Source of the DNA: JAGNKE01 sp965230245 | GTDB taxonomy: Bacteria > Pseudomonadota > Alphaproteobacteria > Micavibrionales > Micavibrionaceae | Length of the DNA stretch: 64,000 bases | Assembly (NCBI GenBank): GCA_965230245.1 | Contig: OZ246000.1 | Span: 62,001-126,000 of the forward strand | Reading direction: 5' to 3' | Shown: one piece after another, positions 35,391 to 44,555 of the stretch | How the letters are laid out: the number at the start of each line of letters is the position of its first letter | Position numbering within the stretch: position 1 is the stretch's first letter | Made by a program: the position numbers and the translations under genes | Notes under the pieces: generated by a model | Told to the model about the DNA's origin: nothing | The model's input: only the letters and a program-made list of their open reading frames with translations | The model's database searches: none

Positions 35391-36416
35391 ATGAAAAAAG
35401 GAAATGTAACAAAAACTGCAAAAAGTGCAAAGACCGTCAGCATCGCCCCTATGATGGACTGGACGGATCGCCATTGCCGCTACTTTATGCGCCTGATCTC
35501 ACCCAATGTCCAGCTTTACACCGAAATGGTAACAACGGGTGCGCTCATCCACGGTGACCGAGAACGTTTCCTGAGATTTAACCGTGAGGAACACCCCGTT
35601 GCCCTGCAACTCGGCGGCTCCGATCCCAAAGAGCTGGCAGAATGCGCCAAGATCGGCGAAGACTTCGGCTATGATGAAATTAATCTGAACTGCGGCTGTC
35701 CCAGCGACCGCGTGCAAAAAGGAAAAATCGGCGCGTGCCTGATGGCCGAGCCGGAGCTGGTAGCCGACGGCATTGCCGCTATGACCGAAAATGTAAAAAT
35801 ACCCGTGACGGTAAAATGTCGCATCGGCATCGATAAACAAGACAGCGAAGAATTTCTGCACACCTTTATCGACACCATCAAACATGCTGGCTGTAAGACT
35901 TTTATTATCCATGCCCGCAAAGCTTGGTTGCAGGGTTTGTCTCCCAAGGAAAACCGCATCAAACCCAAAATAAATTATGCCCGTGTTGCACGCATGAAAA
36001 TGCTGCACCCCGAACTGAACATTCAGATAAACGGCGATATCCATACAGGCGAAGAAATCGAACAACATCTCGAAGTTTTCGATGGCGCGATGGTCGGCCG
36101 CGAAGCTTACCAAAACCCGTACTTTTTTTTACAGGATGTCGAAAACATCATTTTCGGAAATCAAGACATCCGTACACGCGAAAACGTCGCAGAAGCCATG
36201 ATTCCGTATATCTCAAAACAGAATAAGGATTACGGCACGCCGGTTAAATCCATCACACGCCATATGATCGGCCTGTATCAGCACATCCCCGGCGCAAAAG
36301 CGTGGAGACAAGCCCTAAGCACCCTGCCCCATCAGGACGGTGCAGATGAGTCAGTCATAACTGCGGCATTAGATGCCTTCAAACGATCACAGGAAAATTA
36401 TAGAAAGTCAGCTTAG
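35391..36416 (+). CDS. dusA: tRNA-dihydrouridine(20/20a) synthase DusA
   Basis: The 341-residue FMN enzyme reduces U20/U20a in the tRNA D-loop with NADPH. The TIM-barrel start SIAPMMDWTDRHCRYF, the catalytic Cys in NCGCPSDRVQKGKIGACLM and the IHARKAWLQGLSPKENR loop are specific to DusA. Its stop overlaps the stop of the convergent sufA gene. Confidence 0.93.
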   Translation: MKKGNVTKTAKSAKTVSIAPMMDWTDRHCRYFMRLISPNVQLYTEMVTTGALIHGDRERFLRFNREEHPVALQLGGSDPKELAECAKIGEDFGYDEINLNCGCPSDRVQKGKIGACLMAEPELVADGIAAMTENVKIPVTVKCRIGIDKQDSEEFLHTFIDTIKHAGCKTFIIHARKAWLQGLSPKENRIKPKINYARVARMKMLHPELNIQINGDIHTGEEIEQHLEVFDGAMVGREAYQNPYFFLQDVENIIFGNQDIRTRENVAEAMIPYISKQNKDYGTPVKSITRHMIGLYQHIPGAKAWRQALSTLPHQDGADESVITAALDAFKRSQENYRKSA

Positions 36417-36790
36417 CTGTCGACTTGTCGATGTTCGGCAAGCTCTTCGCGCGACACGTGAAAACTCTCGCCACAACCGCAACGGCCGCTCTCATTCGGA
36501 TTAACAAAATCAAATTTGGAATTCCCGAGTTCATCGGTCACATAATCAACGGTCATCCCGAACAACATCCATGAATGCATACGCGGAATGTAAAGGCTCG
36601 CATCGTGTTGCTCGAACTTCTCGTCATTCGCAAGGTCATCATCAGCTTTAATGTATTCCATCTCATAGCTATGACCGGAACAGCCCGTCGTCTTAATCGT
36701 GAGCCTTAACCCTTTTGTGCCCTCCGGTGCTTTGGAGAGCAACGCATTGATATGGTTTGCGGCCTTATCTGTGATTTGTATCGGTTGCAT
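36413..36790 (-). CDS. sufA: SufA/IscA-type iron-sulfur carrier (A-type scaffold)
   Basis: The 125-residue protein has the three conserved cysteines of A-type carriers: TTGCSGHSYEMEY (near residue 36) and GRCGCGESFHV near the C-terminus. It accepts clusters from SufBCD and hands them to apoproteins. It is the last gene of the SUF operon, 22 nt after sufT. ErpA-like function is possible, but operon position favours SufA. Confidence 0.9.
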   Translation of the reverse strand: MQPIQITDKAANHINALLSKAPEGTKGLRLTIKTTGCSGHSYEMEYIKADDDLANDEKFEQHDASLYIPRMHSWMLFGMTVDYVTDELGNSKFDFVNPNESGRCGCGESFHVSREELAEHRQVDS

Positions 36791-36812
36791 GATATCTCCT
36801 AATTACTTCAGC

Positions 36813-37226
36813 TTACATAAACATGTTCAGTTGCATCTTGGCGGTTTCCGCCATCTTGGACGGATCCCACGGCGGCTCCCAGACCATTTCGACGGTTACG
36901 CCGCCAATACCGTCTATAGGCATTATAGCAGATTGCACCCAACCGGGCATTTCTTGCGCAACCGGACACCCGGGAGAGGTCAGTGTCATCTTTACATCCA
37001 CATCACAAACCCCGTCCTTCTCCTCCGCGATATCAACTTTATAAATCAAACCAAGCTCGTAGATATTGACCGGAATTTCAGGGTCATAAATCTCCTTCAT
37101 GGCCTTAAGAACATCAGGCCATAACGCATGATCACGCGTTGCTTCGACATGGGGCGGCTCTGCCAACTCGTCAAAGCTGTTATCCGTTGTCTGGTCTTTA
37201 CTCTGTGCTTCGGTCATAACGTCCAT
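36813..37226 (-). CDS. sufT: SufT-type Fe-S assembly protein (MIP18/DUF59 family)
   Basis: The 137-residue protein carries a DUF59 domain with YDPEIPVNIYELGLIY and the conserved Cys in MTLTSPGCPVAQEMP. SufT helps mature Fe-S proteins and is commonly encoded between sufS and sufA. The N-terminal 30 residues are acidic and variable; ATG 37217 is an alternative start. Confidence 0.88.
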   Translation of the reverse strand: MDVMTEAQSKDQTTDNSFDELAEPPHVEATRDHALWPDVLKAMKEIYDPEIPVNIYELGLIYKVDIAEEKDGVCDVDVKMTLTSPGCPVAQEMPGWVQSAIMPIDGIGGVTVEMVWEPPWDPSKMAETAKMQLNMFM

Positions 37227-37323
37227 TTTCTTACTTTAGGTATAGTGTCTAAACCTATAGATATATTCGTATAATCTAAACTTTCGTTGCAGTTAAAAGG
37301 AAATAAATCTCCCCTGTCCAGAG

Positions 37324-37905
37324 TTATTGTTTCATACAGTTTTTCAAGACATCCTGAGCATTCTTAACCTGCATGTTGTAAATTTTTTCTTCTGGCATGG
37401 TGTCCAACGTCCCTTCGGTAGCCATAATCCAAGTCGTGACCTGCTCCTTGACGCTATGCGCATAAAAACACATGCAGTCTATATTAACGTCTCTTAACGC
37501 AGCCATCTTTTCACAAGTGCTAATAATCGGCTCCTTCATGTAATCCGTAAAACAAGGCTTCCCTTTCGAGAAGAATTCTCGCCTCCGCGCCGTTTCTTCC
37601 TGAATAGACAAATCAAGCTTGAGATGTGCATCTGCCATACAACTGCAAAAGGCACTTACATCAATACCGGCCTCTTTTAACTCTCCGCCTTTTGAAGACT
37701 GTTGGACACAAGAATCTGTAAATACCTGCTTGAAATCAGCTTTCAAACCACCTTGCTGCAATGTATCCAGTTTTCCCTGAGATTCACGAAGGTCTGCCTC
37801 GTGTTGTTTGATAAGCGCTTTCTGCTTTTCCGTCTCGACCTGAAGGATATAAAAACCGCCCGCAAGAAAAATCACGAGTAAGGAATAAATAACAACTCTG
37901 ACCAT
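37324..37905 (-). CDS. Membrane-anchored four-cysteine-module protein (2 modules)
   Basis: The 193-residue protein has one N-terminal membrane segment (about residues 3-21), a short coiled-coil-like stretch (25-50) and two copies of a cysteine module. Module 1 is C66, C87-S-C89, C118; module 2 is C131, C144-M-C146, C190. The modules are joined by 12 residues between C118 and C131. The cysteine part should face the periplasm. The following upstream gene and one gene between gatA and gatB share the same architecture. It lies inside the SUF operon between sufS and sufT. No family is recognised; disulfide or metal binding by the module is an inference. Confidence 0.75.
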   Translation of the reverse strand: MVRVVIYSLLVIFLAGGFYILQVETEKQKALIKQHEADLRESQGKLDTLQQGGLKADFKQVFTDSCVQQSSKGGELKEAGIDVSAFCSCMADAHLKLDLSIQEETARRREFFSKGKPCFTDYMKEPIISTCEKMAALRDVNIDCMCFYAHSVKEQVTTWIMATEGTLDTMPEEKIYNMQVKNAQDVLKNCMKQ

Positions 37906-37941
37906 AGGCTCTCCTTCAAATACTGTCGAACAGTGATCATC

Positions 37942-38640
37942 CTATAAGTGCTGTAAACGACAACGAATTTTGTTAGCATCATAGACACGCATGTCCCGAA
38001 CTGTCAGGCCATCATTCGCATAAATTTTTGTTTTTATGTTCATTTTGTCATGACAAGCGCAATAAGCATCAATCTTCAACCGCTCAAGAGACGATAGTTT
38101 TAGACCGAATTCAAACCTTACATCCCGCATACAAACAAACTTTCGGATATCTTCGGTGCTTTGAAAATACTTCTGTCCGACCTTTGTACAAGCCAGACTT
38201 GCTGAACCGTCCAAACCGCTGTAATCGCCGTTTTCAATATAAAGACTTTGTGTAAGGCTGGAAAAACAAGAACAATCAAATTCCACACCTGCATCTTTTA
38301 CATACTGGGGCAGATACTCCTTTGAACGGCAATTACGATGTGCGATTGGTTCAAAATACTCTCCGTTACAATCTTTGAGTAAGTTGAAAAATTCTCTGCG
38401 GCCTTCCTGTGTCTGCATCTGATCCGCTGAATAGTCTTTTTTCGAAAGAGTATTGGCCGCACAAGAACAATAATTTCCCTTCTCGACTGTGGACATAAAG
38501 TCCGGCATTTGCTTGGCACACTCTCGCTTTACAAAATGCTCAGGGCTCTCAAAAACCATGTAAACCATGTAAATGGTCACGACTGCCAGAATAGAAATCC
38601 CGAACAGAATAGTAATATCGACCAAAAACCTTTTGTTCAT
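37942..38640 (-). CDS. Membrane-anchored four-cysteine-module protein (3 modules)
   Basis: The 232-residue protein has one N-terminal membrane segment (about residues 7-30) and three cysteine modules: C41, C58-S-C60, C91; C104, C123-S-C125, C151; and C170, C194-A-C196, C227. Spacing between successive modules is 12 and 18 residues. Module 1 shares a RREFF motif before its last cysteine with the downstream paralogue. It starts 9 nt after the sufS stop in the SUF operon, so it is very likely co-transcribed. Function is unknown; all twelve cysteines are accounted for by the repeat. Confidence 0.77.
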   Translation of the reverse strand: MNKRFLVDITILFGISILAVVTIYMVYMVFESPEHFVKRECAKQMPDFMSTVEKGNYCSCAANTLSKKDYSADQMQTQEGRREFFNLLKDCNGEYFEPIAHRNCRSKEYLPQYVKDAGVEFDCSCFSSLTQSLYIENGDYSGLDGSASLACTKVGQKYFQSTEDIRKFVCMRDVRFEFGLKLSSLERLKIDAYCACHDKMNIKTKIYANDGLTVRDMRVYDANKIRCRLQHL

Positions 38641-38649
38641 GTTTAAATA

Positions 38650-39882
38650 TCACCCAAACAAATCAATAACTTTTTTCAAGCCCTCGACCAGCGCATCCAG
38701 ATCATTTTTGTTCGTATACATCCCGAACGACGCCCGCACCGTCGCATCAATGCCCATATGCTCCATGAGCGGCATGCAGCAATGATGCCCCGTGCGCACC
38801 GCCACCCCGCATTGATCCAGAACCATCCCGACATCGCTCGGATGCGTACCCTCAATCGTAAAACTTAGAATACCAGCCTTCTGTGACGTATCGGCGGGGC
38901 CGTATAATTTCAGCCCCTTCACATCCTTGACCAGCGGCGTGGCATAATCCAGCAACGCGGCCTCATGCGCGGCGATCTTGTCCATCCCCGCCGCACTGAC
39001 ATAATCAATCGCCGTGCCCAGACCGATCACCTCGACAATCGCGGGCGTCCCGGCTTCAAAACGGAATGGCGGCTCCTTGTAAGTCGTGCCGGAAAAACTC
39101 ACCCGCTCGATCATATCGCCACCGCCCTGATACGGCGGCATACCCTCAAGCACATCATACTTGCAGTAAAGAACACCGATCCCCGTCGGCCCATATAGCT
39201 TATGCCCTGTAAAAACAAAGAAATCAGCATCGAGCGCTTGCACATCGACAGACGTGTGAACAACACTCTGCGAGCCATCAACAAGAATTTTTACATTGGG
39301 GTTATGCGCCCGCGCCGTTTTAATCATATCGGCCACAGGGTTCACGGTGCCGAGCGCATTGGAAATATGAACAAGCCCCACAAGCTTGGTTTTATCGGAC
39401 AGCAAAGCTTGATACGCCTCGAGATCAAGCATCCCGTCTTCGGTAACCGGAACAATCTTGATCACACAGCCGAGCTGCTCACATAAAAGCTGCCACGGAA
39501 CGATATTCGCGTGATGCTCCATTGCGGTGAGAATTACCTCATCCCCTGCACGAAGGGTCGCCCGCCCCCAGCTCTGCGCAACCAGATTGATGCCTTCCGT
39601 CGAATTACGTGTAAAGACGATCTCCTTATCGGTGGACGCATTGATAAACGCTGCGACCTTACGCCGCACCGCCTCGAACTCGGAGGTCAGATTTTGGGAA
39701 ATTTCGTACAGCCCGCGGTGAATATTGGAATACCCGCCCGATAAAACCGCATCCATAGCACCGATGACTGCACGCGGCTTTTGCGCACTTGCCCCGCTAT
39801 CCAGAAACGCCAGAGGCTTGCCGTGCATCGTTGTGGACAACACTGGAAAATCATCCCGCCATGGTGACTGAAGACCGCTCAT
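38650..39882 (-). CDS. sufS: Cysteine desulfurase SufS
   Basis: The 410-residue PLP enzyme takes sulfur from cysteine for Fe-S cluster assembly. The PLP lysine is in FTGHKLYGPTGIG and the persulfide-forming cysteine in RTGHHCCMP, a type II (SufS) arrangement. No sufE or sufU gene is seen in the operon. The start codon overlaps the stop of the ycxB-like gene (ATGA). Confidence 0.94.
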   Translation of the reverse strand: MSGLQSPWRDDFPVLSTTMHGKPLAFLDSGASAQKPRAVIGAMDAVLSGGYSNIHRGLYEISQNLTSEFEAVRRKVAAFINASTDKEIVFTRNSTEGINLVAQSWGRATLRAGDEVILTAMEHHANIVPWQLLCEQLGCVIKIVPVTEDGMLDLEAYQALLSDKTKLVGLVHISNALGTVNPVADMIKTARAHNPNVKILVDGSQSVVHTSVDVQALDADFFVFTGHKLYGPTGIGVLYCKYDVLEGMPPYQGGGDMIERVSFSGTTYKEPPFRFEAGTPAIVEVIGLGTAIDYVSAAGMDKIAAHEAALLDYATPLVKDVKGLKLYGPADTSQKAGILSFTIEGTHPSDVGMVLDQCGVAVRTGHHCCMPLMEHMGIDATVRASFGMYTNKNDLDALVEGLKKVIDLFG

Positions 39883-40487
39883 GTCGCATCCTCCAGCGTT
39901 TCACCCTGCGCCGCCTTGTGCCACGCCACGCATTGCTCGTAAATGCGCTGCTTTTCTTCCTCGGATTCAAAAAATCGGGATGGAATGACAAACGCAGAAA
40001 TAGAAGAAACAAAAATGCAAAAATCTCCATCTAAAATTTCAATTTTTTCAATGCCGTCCCAAATGTGTTCCGACTTAGCATACTCACATGAATATAAAAC
40101 CGAGGACTGAGATAACACCAAACTACTTTCAGAGAACCACACTTTATTAAGGCCCTCTTTTAACAACTCCATCATGCAAGCAGCTAGTGCCTGGTGTCTT
40201 TTTTTACGATTTGTAAAAAAATAAAGCAGATAACTCAACAAACAAAAACTGAGAACTACAGTAAAAATACTACTATATACATCTGTTATATTCTGACTCT
40301 GTGAATACTCATTATATGCCGAGAAAAAGTTGGTAATAACAATGAAAGCACAGAAAACTACATAAACTTTGAAAAAAGTTTTTTTTGATTTTTTATAACC
40401 ATCACTGGCTAGCTGGCGATCAGCCGAAAACTTCGCATAATCATCAACCGTAAGCTGATACTCTATTTCAATCGTGTCATCAGCCAT
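39879..40487 (-). CDS. YcxB-like membrane protein embedded in the SUF operon
   Basis: The 202-residue protein has two membrane helices (about residues 38-56 and 70-91) and a C-terminal YcxB-like region (about 100-180) that resembles PH-type folds. It overlaps sufD by 25 nt at its start and sufS by 4 nt at its end, so it is translated as part of the operon. Its middle portion is clearly more AT-rich than sufD or sufS, which suggests it was inserted from elsewhere. No role in Fe-S assembly is known for this family. Confidence 0.72.
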   Translation of the reverse strand: MADDTIEIEYQLTVDDYAKFSADRQLASDGYKKSKKTFFKVYVVFCAFIVITNFFSAYNEYSQSQNITDVYSSIFTVVLSFCLLSYLLYFFTNRKKRHQALAACMMELLKEGLNKVWFSESSLVLSQSSVLYSCEYAKSEHIWDGIEKIEILDGDFCIFVSSISAFVIPSRFFESEEEKQRIYEQCVAWHKAAQGETLEDAT

Positions 40488-41431
40488 GCTTCCGCCTTTT
40501 GCCGCGCTTCGTCCTGCAATGCCTCATCGGGAATTTTCTCGATCACCTCGTCCACAAACGCCTGAATGAGCAGCATACGCGCCGCGCTCTCCGACAAGCC
40601 GCGTGAACGAAGATAAAACAAAGGCTCCTCATCCAGCTGCCCCGTCGTTGCGCCATGCGAACATTTCACGTCATCCGCATAAATTTCTAGCTCGGGCTTG
40701 GTATCCATCTCCGCCTTGGGAGAAAGCAACAGCGTATTCGAAAGCTGATACCCGTCGGTTTTTTGCGCGGCCTGATGCACATGCACCTTGCCCTGAAAAA
40801 CACCGCGCGCGGCATCATCCAAAATCGTGCGGTAAAACTGGTTAGACACGCAATGCGGCGCTTCATGCTCCATCAGGATCGTCGTATCGCCGTGCTGTTC
40901 ACCTGCCAGCAAGTTCACACCATTAAAACTGCAATCAATATTCGATCCCTTCAAAACGGCATGAAGTTCGTGGCGCGTCATCTTCCCGCCGAGATTAAGT
41001 GTAAAACCGTCATACGTCGCATCACGCTCCAAAGAGACCTTCATAAGGTTCGTCTGCACGGCCAGCTCGGACTCTTCCTGCATTCTGATATGGTGCAGCT
41101 TCGCGTTTTGACCGACGACGATTTCCGTGGTCATATTCTTCCAATACGCACCTTCGCCTGTATGGCGTTCGACAACGGTCGCCTCCGCGCCGTCTTCAAG
41201 GATAATCTTCAAACGTGGCTGCTGATGCGCTCCCGCCGTGCCCGTCCACACGATATCCTCAATTTGCTCACCATTTTGTCCACTGGTTCTGTGGATAACT
41301 ACCTCCTGCGGCGCTTCCGGCGTCACGGCCACAAGCTCTTCCCCCAAACCACGGGAAAGGTTCGTGTACTTCCACTCCTCGACCTTCGGCGTCGGCAGGT
41401 TCGTATGATCTAATGCTTTAACCGCAGTCAT
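40463..41431 (-). CDS. sufD: SufD, Fe-S scaffold complex subunit
   Basis: The 322-residue protein forms the SufBC2D scaffold. The C-terminal half has the SufB/SufD beta-helix motifs, including YADDVKCSHGATTGQLDEE with the conserved Cys-Ser-His and the FYLRSRGLSESAARMLLIQA helix. It is shorter than E. coli SufD at its N-terminus. It follows sufC by two nucleotides. Confidence 0.92.
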   Translation of the reverse strand: MTAVKALDHTNLPTPKVEEWKYTNLSRGLGEELVAVTPEAPQEVVIHRTSGQNGEQIEDIVWTGTAGAHQQPRLKIILEDGAEATVVERHTGEGAYWKNMTTEIVVGQNAKLHHIRMQEESELAVQTNLMKVSLERDATYDGFTLNLGGKMTRHELHAVLKGSNIDCSFNGVNLLAGEQHGDTTILMEHEAPHCVSNQFYRTILDDAARGVFQGKVHVHQAAQKTDGYQLSNTLLLSPKAEMDTKPELEIYADDVKCSHGATTGQLDEEPLFYLRSRGLSESAARMLLIQAFVDEVIEKIPDEALQDEARQKAEAWLMTRLK

Positions 41432-41433
41432 AA

Positions 41434-42195
41434 TTAGGCCGCCTCCTCGATAAATTCGGCATAGCCCTTATCCTCAAGCTCTTTCGCCAGCTCCGGCCCG
41501 CCGGATTTCACAATCCGACCCTTCGCCAGAACATGCACGACATCCGGCTGAATGTAATCAAGCAAGCGTTGATAATGGGTAATAATCAGGAAAGAACGCT
41601 CCGGCCCACGCAGCGCGTTCACGCCATCCGAAACAATCTTGAGCGCATCAATATCAAGCCCGGAATCGGTCTCGTCCATCACACAGAATTTCGGCTCCAG
41701 CATCGCCATCTGCAGAACTTCGTTCCGCTTCTTTTCACCGCCGGAGAAGCCGACATTCACGGCGCGCTTCATCATGTCCTCGGAAATACCAAGCTCCTTG
41801 CACTTCGTCTTCAAAAGCTTCAAAAGAGCCAGAGCATCCAATTCTTCTTCACCACGTTGCTTACGGATGGCATTGATCGAGGTCTTCAAAAACGTATTCA
41901 TGTTTACGCCCGGAATTTCAACCGGATACTGAAACGCAAGGAACAGCCCCGCCGCCGCACGCTCCTCCGGCTCCAGCTCCAATAAATCCTCGCCGTCCAT
42001 CTCAACGGAACCGCCGGTAACTTCATAATCTTCACGCCCCGCAAGAACATAAGACAGCGTCGATTTACCTGAACCGTTCGGCCCCATAATCGCATGCACT
42101 TCACCTGCATTAATATTAAGGCTCAAACCTTTCAGAATTTCCTTCTCGCCGTCATCCGTTTCAACGGTTGCTTTCAGGTCTTTAATCTCAATCAT
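41434..42195 (-). CDS. sufC: SufC, Fe-S assembly ATPase
   Basis: The 253-residue ABC-type ATPase powers the SufBCD scaffold. Walker A is GPNGSGKST (near residue 39), the signature is FSGGEKKRNE, Walker B is FCVMDETDSGLDID and the switch His is in IITHYQRLLDYI. The EKKRNE form of the signature is diagnostic of SufC. Confidence 0.95.
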   Translation of the reverse strand: MIEIKDLKATVETDDGEKEILKGLSLNINAGEVHAIMGPNGSGKSTLSYVLAGREDYEVTGGSVEMDGEDLLELEPEERAAAGLFLAFQYPVEIPGVNMNTFLKTSINAIRKQRGEEELDALALLKLLKTKCKELGISEDMMKRAVNVGFSGGEKKRNEVLQMAMLEPKFCVMDETDSGLDIDALKIVSDGVNALRGPERSFLIITHYQRLLDYIQPDVVHVLAKGRIVKSGGPELAKELEDKGYAEFIEEAA

Positions 42196-42225
42196 TGCTT
42201 TGCTTCTCCAAATTTATACGCAATT

Positions 42226-42777
42226 TTAGTCTTTAATCATCTCTTCGGGTGTTTCCAGAACAGGCTCTTCCGTGGGACTAAGCTCTTCTTCTTCAGTCGG
42301 CTCCAGAACATCCAGATCAATCACTTCGATATCTTCATCGTCTTCGTAAAATGTTTCCTCTTTCGGCAGATTCTTAAGACGGGGCGGCGGAATTTGCCCT
42401 TCGGCTTCCATCTGCACCGCAGAATTCACCTTTTGTTGCTGCTCCCACTGTTGCGCTTCATATTCTTCTCGCAATTGCTCCAACTCACGTGCGCCCTTAA
42501 TGTCTTCAACGTCCTGTGGCCGCTCTGCTTCACTCTCGGCTCCCGCAGCAAACTCTGGAACTTCATGCCCCAGCTGTTTTTGACCGTTGAGGTTATATAA
42601 ATCAATACCGTATTTTGCCAGAACCTCCCGCGTGGCCTGCTCTCCGTAAACCGCACCGTGTAGAGCAACACCCGATAAAAACAGAGCAATTAAAATCAAT
42701 AAAACGCTAAAAATCATCACAACCGAATGGAAACCCTTTTCGGTATTGGATGCTTCTGAATGACGATGACTGTTCAT
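42226..42777 (-). CDS. Single-helix membrane protein with acidic tail
   Basis: The 183-residue protein has one membrane helix (about residues 18-42), a coiled-coil-like segment near 95-120 (REELEQLREE-type heptads, Gln-rich), and a strongly acidic Glu/Pro/Thr-rich C-terminal tail (about 140-183). The start at 42777 overlaps the stop of the pterin dehydratase gene (ATGA), which decides it over 42792. It lies between that gene and sufC inside the SUF operon. No family is recognised. Confidence 0.68.
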   Translation of the reverse strand: MNSHRHSEASNTEKGFHSVVMIFSVLLILIALFLSGVALHGAVYGEQATREVLAKYGIDLYNLNGQKQLGHEVPEFAAGAESEAERPQDVEDIKGARELEQLREEYEAQQWEQQQKVNSAVQMEAEGQIPPPRLKNLPKEETFYEDDEDIEVIDLDVLEPTEEEELSPTEEPVLETPEEMIKD

Positions 42778-43067
42778 GTTCCGGCCTTCCATGCGGAAAT
42801 CTGATCCGCAAGTTTTAAATCTTTGTCCGTTACTTTATTCCCAGCATCATGCGTGGTCAAAGTCAAACGTACACGATTATAAGTGTTCTCTATTTTCGCG
42901 TGATGATTATCACGCTCCGAGAACTGCCCGACAACCGCCAGAAACGCAAACGCTTCGGTAAAATCAATGAACTTGAAATCCGCAGCAATCTTGTCATCTT
43001 CAAAAGACCAGTCCGGATGCGCCTCCAGCCAGTCTTTAAGATCATTCGCGCTTTCATAGGTTTTCAT
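42774..43067 (-). CDS. phhB: Pterin-4a-carbinolamine dehydratase
   Basis: The 97-residue protein has the dehydratase signature: the FSERDNHHAKIENTYNRVRL stretch followed by LTTHDAGNKVTDKD. The enzyme regenerates tetrahydropterin cofactor, classically for phenylalanine hydroxylase; a related role in molybdopterin synthesis has been proposed for some members. No phhA or pterin gene is in the window. It lies 12 nt after sufB in the SUF operon and is translationally coupled to the next gene. Confidence 0.88.
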   Translation of the reverse strand: MKTYESANDLKDWLEAHPDWSFEDDKIAADFKFIDFTEAFAFLAVVGQFSERDNHHAKIENTYNRVRLTLTTHDAGNKVTDKDLKLADQISAWKAGT

Positions 43068-43079
43068 CTTTATAGCCTC

Positions 43080-44555
43080 TTACCCCACGCTCCCTTCAAG
43101 GGAAATACCGACCAGCTTCTGCGCCTCGACCGCAAATTCCATCGGCAAATGCTGCATGACTTCACGCGCAAACCCGTTCACGATCAGGGCAATCGCCTCT
43201 TCCTCACCTATCCCCCGCTGCATACAATAGAACAGCTGGTCTTCGGAAATCTTGGAGGTTGTCGCCTCATGCTCCAGTGTTGCTGTGTTCACACGACTTT
43301 CGATATAGGGAACCGTATGCGCCCCGCACTGATCTCCGATCAAAAGCGAGTCACAAACCGTAAAATTACGGGCATTTTGCGCCGTCGGCATAATTTTCAC
43401 CATACCGCGATAGGTGTTATCGCTGCGCCCCGCGCTGATCCCCTTGGAGATAATCCGGCTCTTGGTATTCTTCCCGATATGGATCATCTTCGTCCCCGTA
43501 TCGGCCTGCTGGCGACCATTCGTAATGGCAACCGAATAAAATTCCCCTTGCGATCCGTCGCCTTTCAGAATGCAGGACGGATATTTCCATGTAATCGCGG
43601 AACCTGTCTCCACTTGCGTCCATGAAATTTTCGAGTTTCGCCCTTCACACAAACCGCGCTTGGTCACAAAGTTATAGATGCCGCCCGCACCCGTCTCCAT
43701 ATCACCGGGATACCAGTTCTGGACTGTTGAATATTTAATCTCCGCATCATCCAGCGCGATCAATTCAACAATCGCCGCATGAAGCTGGTTCTCATCACGC
43801 ATGGGTGCGGTACACCCTTCGAGGTAGGACACATAAGAACCCTTATCCGCAATAATCAGCGTCCGCTCGAACTGCCCCGTATTCAGCTCATTAATCCGGA
43901 AATAGGTGGACAACTCCATCGGGCAACGCACCCCAGGAGGGATGTACACAAAACTCCCGTCGGTAAAAACAGCCGAATTCAAACACGCATGTTTATTATC
44001 GGAATGCGGCACAACCGATCCCATATACTTCTTCACCAGATCAGGATGCTCACGAATGGCATCGGAGATAGAACAGAAAATAACGCCGTGTTTTTTCAGC
44101 TCCTCCTTAAAGGTCGTTGCAACGGATACAGAGTCAAACACCGCATCGACAGCCACAGGCGTTCTGTTTTTAACCCCTGCTAAAATCTCCTGTTCACGCA
44201 AAGGGATGCCGAGCTTGCTGTAAGTCTCAAGGAGTTTCGGATCAACATCATCCAGACTTTCCGGCGCATTCTCCATCGACTTCGGCGCGGCATAATAATA
44301 TGCATCCTGATAATCAATCGGCGGAAACTCGACCTTAGCCCATTGCGGCTCCGGCATCCGTTGCCAATGCGCAAACGCTTTCAAACGCCGCTCCAGCATC
44401 CACTCGGGCTCTTTTTTCTTCGCCGAGATAAAACGAATAATATCCTCGTTCAACCCCTTCGGAGCTTTCTCGGTTTCAATGTCCGTTACGAACCCTGCGG
44501 AATATTTTCCGGCCAGATCCTTGACCTGAGCAATGGTTTCGTCAGTTGCACCCAT
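43080..44555 (-). CDS. sufB: SufB, Fe-S scaffold subunit
   Basis: The 491-residue protein is the main scaffold on which the Fe-S cluster is built with SufC and SufD. Family motifs include GSFVYIPPGVRCPMELSTYF, RNSKISWTQVETGSAITWKY and the C-terminal ESRVNTATLEHEATTSKISE. The length agrees with other SufB proteins. The start lies 14 nt inside the end of the upstream Rrf2 regulator gene, so the two are coupled. Confidence 0.95.
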   Translation of the reverse strand: MGATDETIAQVKDLAGKYSAGFVTDIETEKAPKGLNEDIIRFISAKKKEPEWMLERRLKAFAHWQRMPEPQWAKVEFPPIDYQDAYYYAAPKSMENAPESLDDVDPKLLETYSKLGIPLREQEILAGVKNRTPVAVDAVFDSVSVATTFKEELKKHGVIFCSISDAIREHPDLVKKYMGSVVPHSDNKHACLNSAVFTDGSFVYIPPGVRCPMELSTYFRINELNTGQFERTLIIADKGSYVSYLEGCTAPMRDENQLHAAIVELIALDDAEIKYSTVQNWYPGDMETGAGGIYNFVTKRGLCEGRNSKISWTQVETGSAITWKYPSCILKGDGSQGEFYSVAITNGRQQADTGTKMIHIGKNTKSRIISKGISAGRSDNTYRGMVKIMPTAQNARNFTVCDSLLIGDQCGAHTVPYIESRVNTATLEHEATTSKISEDQLFYCMQRGIGEEEAIALIVNGFAREVMQHLPMEFAVEAQKLVGISLEGSVG

